From contig WJJK01000057.1 of NCBI GenBank assembly GCA_014729705.1, positions 1-5,598 of the forward strand: a stretch of DNA of 5,598 nucleotides, in the 5' to 3' direction. The notes under the pieces were generated by a model, which was given only the letters and a program-made list of their open reading frames with translations, made no database searches and was not told where the DNA came from. The DNA comes from Candidatus Altarchaeales archaeon. GTDB taxonomy: Archaea; Altiarchaeota; Altiarchaeia; IMC4; SCGC-AAA252-I15. Positions within the stretch are counted from its first letter, which is position 1; the number at the start of each line of letters is the position of its first letter. Positions 1-4,904 of this stretch are shown piece by piece. The position numbers were made by a program, and so were the translations under genes.

Positions 1-348
1 CGTTTATATGGTTTGCGCAGAACCGGCCGTACTTACGCCAGTTGTCAAAATCTGGCCGGGATTATAGCGACCGCTCAACCCGGAGAGATTGTCATCTATC
101 CTTTACCGGTAGCAAATTGGATTTATCATATTTCCGCAATGATCAATGAAGTTTTGACCGAACAGGGAATACCTGTTTGGTGGCGCAATCAGTTTACTCT
201 TGAATCTGGTGGAGTTTTTGTTTATTTCCGGGTTTGCCCCAGGCGAGAAGATTTGTACTTTGCCACTCGGGGTGCGGATTATATTGTAGATACATTTGGG
301 GAATACGAAGAATATGGCCCAAATCAAAGAAAGATGTCCTCATTGTAA
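1..348 (+). CDS. P-loop NTPase-like phage protein, 5' end outside window
   Basis: The reading frame is open from the first base and ends with TAA at 346-348, giving 115 visible residues. A TTG at 13 could be a start, but it would lie inside the apparent nucleotide-binding loop GLRRTGRT (visible residues 4-11, bases 10-33), so the true start is probably upstream. That loop fits the Walker A spacing GxxxxGKT with Arg in place of Lys. After a helix comes a hydrophobic strand (GEIVIYPLP). Near the end, a segment with VFVYFRV, PRREDLYFATRG and ADYIVDTFGEYEE follows the order seen in terminase and helicase-like phage ATPases, where a Walker B Asp ends a hydrophobic strand. Nucleotide binding is inferred. 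The Lys-to-Arg change and the small size could mean a binding-only or degenerate protein. Its end overlaps the next gene by 35 bases. No specific function can be named. Confidence 0.7.
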   Translation, partial: RLYGLRRTGRTYASCQNLAGIIATAQPGEIVIYPLPVANWIYHISAMINEVLTEQGIPVWWRNQFTLESGGVFVYFRVCPRREDLYFATRGADYIVDTFGEYEEYGPNQRKMSSL

Positions 349-1225
349 GCGTACCATCATACTAAAAATCGATCTTGATCATCGAGGTCGGGTTAAGCGT
401 GCGTATGATACAATGGAGATGTCAAAGAAAACCATTTTTGACAACACTGCTGACGTGATGCGTTCTCACCAGCAAAGCGCAATGCGGGGACCGTCTGAGT
501 TGTTCCGAGGTCTTCATGAGACTCCAAATAATTTCGAGGCCAGCCGCTACAGCTTAGACTTAGAACCTACAGTTATGAACCAGATTGTTCTTCCTTTGTT
601 GGAATCGTTGGTGTTTGGTTGCTTTGCCGCTGGGGGGGCTTTTATGGTGATCGTGGGCGTCGATTCAATGATGACCGATCTGAGAGTGACCTGGCCGGCT
701 GCCTTGTCTTTGTCTGGAATGGCTGGCTTTTCAGCGATGTTTTATCGGTATTTGTCCTCATCCGGGTTCTACCGTGACATCATCCAGAAGGTTGAGAATG
801 TCACCAAGCGTGACATCAATAATGATGGGTATATCGGGGATCCCGAGAGTGATAGGTCAATCGCCCTGGAGATTACCGAAACCGGGGCTAAAGGAAAGTT
901 CTCCAAGCAGTTTGCCGATTTACCAGGCCCCTTACCTGATTTACAACGATTTGCAGCGGCGGTAGTTACCGGGCAGGTAACGTTTTCTGAAATGGGGGCA
1001 ACCAAAGCCGGATATGGACAGAAAAGTTTCATGAAGCTCAGGGAAGTGTTCTTGCATCGGGGTTGGGCTCGGTGGAAGAATAAAGATGCTCATACCGAGG
1101 GAGTCGAGTTGTTACGTAATGGGGAGTCGGTCTTACGGGCGATTGCTCAGGCTGAAATAGCAGATGATTATGACGATCAGTCTGATCACTTATCTGGTAG
1201 ATATTCACATATAGATTTGAGGTAG
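314..1225 (+). CDS. Membrane protein with CxxC, EF-hand-like loop and winged-helix-like domain
   Basis: This 303-residue product starts at ATG 314, with a purine-rich GGGGAA about 10 bases upstream. A TTG at 296 would add six residues but has no better support. In order I see: a CPHC pair at residues 8-11 with no obvious second pair, so half of a zinc ribbon; a polar linker; two probable membrane helices at about 91-115 and 125-146; a segment at 167-178, DINNDGYIGDPE, that matches the 12-residue EF-hand loop pattern (Asp, Asn, Asp, Gly, Ile and final Glu in place); then a C-terminal domain at about 209-279. That domain (LQRFAAAVVTG, SFMKLREVFLHRGWARWKN, GVELLRNG) has the helix-turn and wing layout of winged-helix DNA-binding domains. 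I infer a membrane-tethered DNA-binding protein with both ends on the cytoplasmic side. I know similar C-terminal domains from elements in Chloroflexota, recalled rather than searched. The function is unknown, and DNA binding and Ca2+ binding are both untested. Confidence 0.8.
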   Translation: MAQIKERCPHCKRTIILKIDLDHRGRVKRAYDTMEMSKKTIFDNTADVMRSHQQSAMRGPSELFRGLHETPNNFEASRYSLDLEPTVMNQIVLPLLESLVFGCFAAGGAFMVIVGVDSMMTDLRVTWPAALSLSGMAGFSAMFYRYLSSSGFYRDIIQKVENVTKRDINNDGYIGDPESDRSIALEITETGAKGKFSKQFADLPGPLPDLQRFAAAVVTGQVTFSEMGATKAGYGQKSFMKLREVFLHRGWARWKNKDAHTEGVELLRNGESVLRAIAQAEIADDYDDQSDHLSGRYSHIDLR

Positions 1226-1227
1226 AA

Positions 1228-1395
1228 ATGTTTCAAAAATTTGGACAGGCGTTTGGAGTGACAAGCGGCATCTTGATTGCCATCTTTGCAGTAATATTGG
1301 CTTGTGTAATGTTGTGTGTTGTTTGCAATTTAATGGCTGTGGTGGGAGGCGAGATCCAACAGGATTATCCGACCACATTACAGGAATCGAAATAA
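1228..1395 (+). CDS. Small single-pass membrane protein, 55 residues
   Basis: A short gene from ATG 1228 to TAA 1393-1395. GAGG at 1219-1222, inside the end of the previous gene, sits five bases before the start. The product has a short amphipathic N-terminus (MFQKFGQAFGVTSG), one long hydrophobic stretch at about residues 13-41 rich in Ile, Val, Leu, Ala and Cys, and a short polar tail. Three Cys lie within the helix (residues 26, 30, 33). Its stop overlaps the ATG of the next gene in a TAATG, which argues that it is translated. It follows a two-helix membrane protein and may work with it at the membrane, but that is only positional. One hydrophobic helix alone is not enough to call it a holin or any other lysis protein. 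Confidence 0.72.
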   Translation: MFQKFGQAFGVTSGILIAIFAVILACVMLCVVCNLMAVVGGEIQQDYPTTLQESK

Positions 1396-1646
1396 TGCAA
1401 TTAGGTACCCAGATTATTTACGTACCCATGCATGCTGATGGGGATATTAACCACCCCGATTGTGAAGCTGGGTTTGTGACTTCTGTTCGGGGCGACACTG
1501 TTTTTTGTCGATACTGGAGTAAGTATCACCCCAATGAGTTGAGGACTAAAGCAAACAATGAGGGTACCCCGCTATCCCGTATTGTAGAAAAAGACACTGT
1601 ACCTCAACGTCAAGTTGAGGATGCCATTAGGGATTACGTTTTATGA
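1395..1646 (+). CDS. Conserved-looking small phage protein, possibly SH3-like barrel
   Basis: An 83-residue product starting at ATG 1395, which shares its A with the stop of the gene before (TAATG); AGGA lies at 1382-1385. The frame is open further upstream, back to an ATG at 1302, but that longer version would lie almost wholly across the 55-residue gene, so 1395 is preferred. The sequence alternates short strands: GTQIIYVP, a HADGDINHPD loop, CEAGFVTSVRGDTVFCRYW, then a polar C-terminal part ending in a helix. The pattern 'GTQIIYVP...HPD.E.GFVTS.RGD..FCRYW' is one I recall from small phage and prophage hypothetical proteins. A small beta barrel of SH3 type is a reasonable guess from the strand pattern. 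No catalytic residues are evident. Its stop overlaps the next start in an ATGA, so it is probably coupled to the nuclease gene. Confidence 0.85.
   Translation: MQLGTQIIYVPMHADGDINHPDCEAGFVTSVRGDTVFCRYWSKYHPNELRTKANNEGTPLSRIVEKDTVPQRQVEDAIRDYVL
1602..1620 (+). repeat. Perfect 7-bp inverted repeat upstream of nuclease gene
   Basis: CCTCAAC (1602-1608) and GTTGAGG (1614-1620) are exact inverse copies around a five-base loop. The hairpin lies within the end of the gene at 1395 and ends 22 bases before the nuclease ATG at 1643. No T-run follows, so it is not an intrinsic terminator. It could affect translation of the nuclease, or be chance, since a stem of this length is expected once or twice in a window of this size. 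Confidence 0.4.
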
Positions 1647-2047
1647 GTATTTTTTCCAGAATCGGGGACTTTATCTCTATAATGCGAGGCGACCACCGCT
1701 ATGACGATCTGGTTGTTTGGGAGTCGGAACAGGCGTTCTGGGAAAAGGCCAAATACCGTATCCCTAACTTGGTACCGCAACATCGGGTAGGTAGACGCAG
1801 GATAGACTTTGCCCAGCTTGATACCAGACTGGCCATTGAGGTTATGGGTAAGCGGTATCATGGTGGCAATACAGAAGAGTCTATCGAGGAAAGCTGGGTG
1901 TCCCTGGTTGCTGATTGGGAACGGGGCCGTGAGTTACTTAAAAAAGGCTGGATCCCAGTTTATTTCCCGGCTGCGGATTGTTTTTCACGACCTGAATATG
2001 TAGTTAATGAGGTTTTACAGATAATGAAAGGATTGAATCGTGGCTAG
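1643..2047 (+). CDS. Vsr/DUF559-like PD-(D/E)XK endonuclease
   Basis: The 134-residue product starts at ATG 1643, overlapping the previous stop by four bases; TAGGGA at 1628-1633 is the likely ribosome site. The core runs from about residue 27 to 127: an acidic helix with Glu27, Glu29 and Glu34; a strand LVPQHRVGRRRIDFA with Asp55; the strand LAIEVMGKRYH with Glu66 and His73; a helix ADWERGRELLKKGW; and a closing strand IPVYF. This is the order of Vsr and DUF559 very-short-patch-repair-like nucleases, in which the Asp and Glu bind metal and 'D..R...L...GW.V' forms the last helix and strand. The Lys of the classical ExK is absent (Met68), which is common in this branch; Lys70 is nearby. It probably cuts DNA, in repair, recombination or attack on other DNA. 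Lying one gene upstream of the Dam methylase, it might form a pair with it, though orphan examples are frequent in phages. Confidence 0.75.
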   Translation: MSIFSRIGDFISIMRGDHRYDDLVVWESEQAFWEKAKYRIPNLVPQHRVGRRRIDFAQLDTRLAIEVMGKRYHGGNTEESIEESWVSLVADWERGRELLKKGWIPVYFPAADCFSRPEYVVNEVLQIMKGLNRG

Positions 2048-2273
2048 ATATTGGAACAAACAAGCTCAAATAGAATATGCAAAAAAGTATATGCCGGATA
2101 ATGTTAGTAATGTTGAAACTGGAAAAATAAGAATACCGATTGAGAGTTTACCATCGGAGTATGATAATTATAAATGTCAACATGGGGGTTGGGTAGTAAG
2201 TGGTAAAGTTTGTCAAACTGTAGGAGAATATAAAGCAGCTGGTCCTAATCCATTAGATTTCATTGGCTGGTAA
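2040..2273 (+). CDS. Small AT-rich gene of unknown function
   Basis: A 77-residue product beginning at GTG 2040, eight bases inside the end of the nuclease gene. AAAGGA at 2027-2032 with seven bases of spacing supports this start. I do not recognise it. The N-terminal third is helical and charged (KQAQIEYAKKYMP). The middle has a strand-like KIRIPIESL. The rest carries two Cys and one His (Cys46, His48, Cys58) around a GGWVVSGKV stretch and ends in NPLDFIGW. Three potential metal ligands are too few to call a zinc site. By hand count GC is about 35 percent, against 45-53 percent for stretches of nearby genes, which suggests a separate origin or relaxed constraint. Its stop is two bases before the methylase ATG, so the two are likely coupled. 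Confidence 0.75.
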   Translation: MARYWNKQAQIEYAKKYMPDNVSNVETGKIRIPIESLPSEYDNYKCQHGGWVVSGKVCQTVGEYKAAGPNPLDFIGW

Positions 2274-2275
2274 AA

Positions 2276-3103
2276 ATGACTAAGCCATTCCTTAAGTGGG
2301 TAGGTGGCAAGCAGCAATTACTTAATCAGTATGACCAACTTTTTCCTAAAACGTTTGATAGTTATTTCGAGCCGTTTATAGGGGGTGGGGCCGTGTTTTT
2401 TCATTTGCAGCAGAAAGGAATAACCGGTAACATTCGGTTGTCGGATAGCAATGAAGAACTCATAAATGCCTATCGGGTAGTCCGGGGCCATATTGATGAA
2501 TTGATTGCCATGTTGAAGTTTCACCAGGAAAACCATAGCAAGGGATACTATTACAGGATTCGAGAATTGGATCGGTTACCCATTAAATTGAATCATATCG
2601 AGCGAGCCGCCCGGACCCTGTATTTGAATAAGACTTGCTACAATGGCCTGTATCGGGTTAATAGTAAGGGTCAGTTCAATTCCCCTATGGGAAGCTACAA
2701 GAATCCAAATATCGCAAATGAGAGCGTTCTGAGGCAAGCCAGCGAAGCTTTACAGGATGCGTTTTTGATGTCAGGTGATTTTAGCGGTGTTCTTAATTGG
2801 GCAATGAGAGGGGATTTCGTGTACTTCGACCCTCCTTATGATCCGATTAGCGATACGGCCAATTATACCGGCTATACCGCCAACGGATTTGATGACAAAG
2901 ATCAATTTCGGTTATGGGTATTGTTTCGGGATTTAACCAACCGGGGGTGTTACTGTATGTTGAGTAATGCTGATACGGAGTTGGTGAGAGATACGTACAA
3001 GCATTTTAGAATTGAAACGGTTCAGGCCAGGCGAGCGGTTAACTCAAAGGCCGGCAAAAGAGGACCGATTAACGAAGTGGTGATATTAAATTATGACAAC
3101 TGA
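2276..3103 (+). CDS. dam: DNA adenine methylase, D12 class (Dam family)
   Basis: This 275-residue enzyme should transfer a methyl group from S-adenosylmethionine to N6 of adenine in double-stranded DNA. The family motifs are all present: FLKWVGGKQ at 5-13 (motif X), YFEPFIGGGAVFF at 30-42 (the SAM-binding motif I), SDSNEELINAYRVV at 56-69, LNKTCYNGLYRVN with GQFNSP and GSYKNP at 117-144 (target recognition), catalytic DPPY at 185-188, and MLSNADTELV late in the protein. Length fits E. coli Dam (278). Residues that read GATC in E. coli Dam (Lys9, Leu122, Arg124, Pro134, Tyr138, from memory) align with Lys7, Leu125, Arg127, Pro137 and Tyr141 here, so GATC is the likely target. The ATG at 2276 lacks a strong ribosome site and sits two bases after the previous stop, suggesting coupling. 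No partner restriction enzyme specific for GATC is visible. Likely roles are protection from host restriction or timing of replication. Confidence 0.95.
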   Translation: MTKPFLKWVGGKQQLLNQYDQLFPKTFDSYFEPFIGGGAVFFHLQQKGITGNIRLSDSNEELINAYRVVRGHIDELIAMLKFHQENHSKGYYYRIRELDRLPIKLNHIERAARTLYLNKTCYNGLYRVNSKGQFNSPMGSYKNPNIANESVLRQASEALQDAFLMSGDFSGVLNWAMRGDFVYFDPPYDPISDTANYTGYTANGFDDKDQFRLWVLFRDLTNRGCYCMLSNADTELVRDTYKHFRIETVQARRAVNSKAGKRGPINEVVILNYDN

Positions 3104-3287
3104 ACAAGATAAGGCGATGCACATCAGGCAGATACGTACATTGCGAGCAATGGCCTGGGAAAGAGCGAAGGGCGAATTGCAGGCGATGTTGCAGACTTTT
3201 TGGGATGAATACGAAAAGTTTGAAGTGTTGGATGATTTGATCAAGCAGTTTATCAAAGAAATTGAAGATGATGAGTTATACACCTAA
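3093..3287 (+). CDS. Small charged helical protein
   Basis: A 64-residue product starting at ATG 3093, eleven bases inside the methylase gene and in another frame; the upstream ribosome site is weak, so it probably depends on translation of the methylase. The sequence is helix-forming almost throughout: a basic first half (HIRQIRTLRAMAWERAKGEL) and an acidic second half (DEYEKFEVLDDLIKQFIKEIEDDEL), with spaced hydrophobic residues that could pack as a helical hairpin or short coiled coil. I recall phage proteins with a similar RQIRTLRAMAWERAKGEL segment but no function for them. Within it, QAMLQTFW (30-37) resembles a sliding-clamp-binding peptide, discussed in the findings. No membrane segment or enzyme motif is seen. 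Confidence 0.8.
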   Translation: MTTEQDKAMHIRQIRTLRAMAWERAKGELQAMLQTFWDEYEKFEVLDDLIKQFIKEIEDDELYT

Positions 3288-3292
3288 AGGAG
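3287..3292 (+). promoter_or_regulatory. Strong Shine-Dalgarno for GTG start at 3299
   Basis: AAGGAG lies six bases before GTG 3299. It begins on the last base of the previous stop codon and settles the non-ATG start of the zinc-ribbon-like gene. Confidence 0.85.
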
Positions 3293-3298
3293 ATTAAA

Positions 3299-3622
3299 GT
3301 GAAAAGTTTCTTAAAGAGGTTGACCGGGAGAGCAAAATCCAGTAGTAAATCAAACAGGTGTCAGCACTCTAACACGAAAAAGCAATGGTTTGACGACCCC
3401 GATAACGGTGTTAGAATATGCAAACTTTATTGTCGGGATTGTCATACGTTGTTGCCAAAAGTAGTTGCAACTGAATCGGTAGAATACTTTGATCTATATT
3501 ACAAGAGTACAAGAATTAAAAGTGGTATTCCTTACGTTACTGCCCAGGCAATGGTAGAACTTCATTGTTTTGAAGCCGGAGCAGATCCCAAAAATTATGT
3601 CATCAAGCCTTATAATCAATAG
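3299..3622 (+). CDS. Zinc-ribbon-like small protein
   Basis: A 107-residue product starting at GTG 3299 behind a strong AAGGAG. The first 20 residues are very basic (Lys and Arg among Ser), fit for nucleic acid contact or a flexible tail. Cys21 and His23 (CQH), then Cys45 and Cys48 (YCRDC), with Cys41 nearby, give a C-x-H...C-x2-C arrangement about 24 residues apart, as in zinc ribbons. The rest alternates strands and a helix (VEYFDLYYKS, YVTAQAMVELHCFEAG) and ends KPYNQ. Zinc binding is inferred from spacing only. It sits directly before the clamp gene, with the clamp's ribosome site overlapping its stop, so the two are probably made together. An accessory role in replication or transcription is possible but not shown. 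Confidence 0.82.
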   Translation: MKSFLKRLTGRAKSSSKSNRCQHSNTKKQWFDDPDNGVRICKLYCRDCHTLLPKVVATESVEYFDLYYKSTRIKSGIPYVTAQAMVELHCFEAGADPKNYVIKPYNQ

Positions 3623-3625
3623 GAG
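3621..3625 (+). promoter_or_regulatory. Shine-Dalgarno of the clamp gene
   Basis: AGGAG overlaps the TAG stop of the previous gene (3620-3622) and lies six bases before ATG 3632. It fixes the clamp start, and its leader closely copies the one before the previous gene. Confidence 0.85.
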
Positions 3626-3631
3626 ATTGAA

Positions 3632-4702
3632 ATGAAAATCAACATAGAACAAGAGCAATTAAACAAAGGTTTGGGTATCGTTGGAGGGGCTATCGAGAAT
3701 AAAACGATAATTCCCATTATGACTAACGTTTATCTGAATGGTACCGGTAATCAGTTGGAATTACGGGGGGCCAACAACGAAACCGTTATAGAAACCGTTG
3801 TTGAATGTATTGTTGATGAACCCGGTTGCGTAACGTTGCCATATCGCTTGCTGTCTCAGTTGGTTGCCGCCCTTTCCGGCGAAATTGAATTGGTCTTGAA
3901 TCCCGAAAACCAAATTGTTAAATGGAAATGCGGTAATCGTAACGGCTCAATTCACGGTTTGTCGGGTGATGAGTATCCAGAGTTTGAATTTGATAATGAT
4001 GGTGACAACCTGGTTTTGTCCAGCGTAGATTTTGCCGATATGCTTGAACAAGCAAGCGTAGCAGCCGGTAAGAATCCCGGCCGGGAATGGTTAGAGAGCG
4101 TCCACTTTTCCTCCACAGCGTTGCAATCCGGGGATGGTTTTCGGTTGGCTCATCGTTCGTTTGCCGGGATACCGTTTGAGGCTACGGTACCGGCTCGCAC
4201 GATTAGTCAGGTAATCAGGGTATCAGGAGATGCCGATCAGGTAGGGATCTCGCAAAGTGGCAAAAGCGTCCTGTTTGATTTTGGACTGACCAAGATCCGG
4301 GCAAATACCCTGGAAGTTAAATACCCTGATTTAATCAAGGCGGTCCCCGATGAGTTTAGCACGGTGGTACATGTAGACCGAAAACGATTGTTACGTGACC
4401 TGCAACTGGTTCAGGTATATTCCGGCGAGTCTTCGAATCGGGTGATGGTGACTGCTGATAGCTTTGGTTTGCGGCTGTATAGCAATTCCCCGGAGTTGGG
4501 GGTATACGACTCAACGGTTGAAGCCCAGGTAGAGGGGTCGCCTATTACAATGATACTTAATGCAAAGTATCTGACAGATGGTGTATCAGCTATTAAGGGA
4601 GATACGCTACGAATCAGGCTGGCTGATGAGGGGTTGCCGATTGCCCTGGATTCGGAAGATGACGATTATCTGTATGTTCAGATGCCGATGTATGAGAAAT
4701 AG
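3632..4702 (+). CDS. dnaN: DNA polymerase III beta sliding clamp
   Basis: The 356-residue product is a full-length bacterial-type clamp (E. coli, 366), which dimerises into a ring around DNA and tethers polymerases and other partners. Three similar domains are expected at about 1-120, 125-240 and 242-356. Family marks include an N-terminal strand-helix MKINIEQEQLNKGLGIVGGAI, KTIIPIMTNVYL, the GDEYPEF end of domain 1, GDGFRLAH at 167-174, KYPDLIKAVPD at 230-240, SNSPELG at 284-290, LNAKYLTDGVSAI at 309-321 and the C-terminal VQMPM at 349-353. In E. coli the DGHRL and MPM segments line the pocket that holds partner peptides, and both are preserved (DGFRL and MPM). The protein is acidic, especially in domain 1. 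No polymerase or loader gene lies in the window, so it may load with host machinery or with phage genes elsewhere. The divergence and small-gene context point to a phage copy rather than the host gene. Confidence 0.95.
   Translation: MKINIEQEQLNKGLGIVGGAIENKTIIPIMTNVYLNGTGNQLELRGANNETVIETVVECIVDEPGCVTLPYRLLSQLVAALSGEIELVLNPENQIVKWKCGNRNGSIHGLSGDEYPEFEFDNDGDNLVLSSVDFADMLEQASVAAGKNPGREWLESVHFSSTALQSGDGFRLAHRSFAGIPFEATVPARTISQVIRVSGDADQVGISQSGKSVLFDFGLTKIRANTLEVKYPDLIKAVPDEFSTVVHVDRKRLLRDLQLVQVYSGESSNRVMVTADSFGLRLYSNSPELGVYDSTVEAQVEGSPITMILNAKYLTDGVSAIKGDTLRIRLADEGLPIALDSEDDDYLYVQMPMYEK
3772..3803 (+). repeat. Nested direct and inverted repeats inside clamp gene
   Basis: GAAACCGTT occurs at 3779-3787 and again at 3791-3799, twelve bases apart. 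Around it, CAACAACG (3772-3779) and CGTTGTTG (3796-3803) are exact inverse copies. At the protein level this encodes ETV-I-ETV-V, a plausible beta strand, so protein constraint may explain the direct repeat. Confidence 0.55.
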
Positions 4703-4715
4703 GGGGGCAAGGATA

Positions 4716-4904
4716 ATGAGGAAGATTATCGCAATCTTGATTATATGTGCATCAATCGGTTTGTTATTTTACAAAACTCTGTGGTTCTGGGTGACTCATC
4801 CAGAACTAACGCAGATGCAGGTGTTTATTGATCGATGGCCCTGGATGGTGTTGGGGATAGCAGGAGTTATTGTTGGTCTTACCATTGCAGAATCACGAAG
4901 ATAA
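4716..4904 (+). CDS. Small two-helix membrane protein, 62 residues
   Basis: The start is ATG 4716. AGGGGGG at 4701-4707, overlapping the clamp stop, is eight bases upstream. The frame is open further upstream but only inside the clamp gene, so a longer form is unlikely. The product has a first hydrophobic helix at about residues 4-25 after a basic MRK, a loop VTHPELTQMQVFIDRWP, a second helix at about 41-58 and a basic ESRR tail. The positive charges at both ends suggest that both termini stay in the cytoplasm. The HPELTQMQVF loop looks specific rather than random and should be a good search handle. A two-helix protein of this size could be a holin, an exclusion protein or a membrane anchor for replication. 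Nothing here decides between them, and no endolysin is adjacent. Confidence 0.78.
   Translation: MRKIIAILIICASIGLLFYKTLWFWVTHPELTQMQVFIDRWPWMVLGIAGVIVGLTIAESRR
4862..4866 (+). promoter_or_regulatory. Internal Shine-Dalgarno for TTG start near 4870
   Basis: AGGAG inside the preceding membrane-protein gene lies three bases before TTG 4870 and six before TTG 4873. It is the only good ribosome site for the following gene and favours one of these TTG codons. Confidence 0.5.

Noticed and set aside
965..987. GTTACC-GGGCA-GGTAAC stem followed by a short T-run, like a terminator
   Set aside because: The stem is only 6 bp, the T-run is broken, and it lies in the middle of the winged-helix-like coding region.
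769..1032. Minus-strand open frame of 87 residues
   Set aside because: It is antisense to a well-supported + strand gene, has no ribosome site of note and shows no recognisable protein features.
1302..1394. Upstream extension of the gene starting at 1395
   Set aside because: It would lie across the 55-residue membrane gene, has no good ribosome site, and the extension has no resemblance to the beta-rich body of the protein.
1228..1395. Holin assignment for the 55-residue membrane protein
   Set aside because: A single hydrophobic helix without an adjacent endolysin or spanin does not support a lysis role.
1634..1861. Minus-strand open frame opposite the nuclease gene
   Set aside because: It is a shadow of the nuclease frame, and all other genes in the block are on the + strand.
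4075..4086. Perfect 12-bp palindrome TCCCGGCCGGGA in the clamp gene
   Set aside because: About one palindrome of this length is expected by chance in the window, and it encodes ordinary clamp residues.
4578..4715. Upstream extension of the two-helix membrane protein into the clamp gene
   Set aside because: It is the shadow of the clamp frame. ATG 4716 has a good ribosome site and a proper hydrophobic N-terminus.
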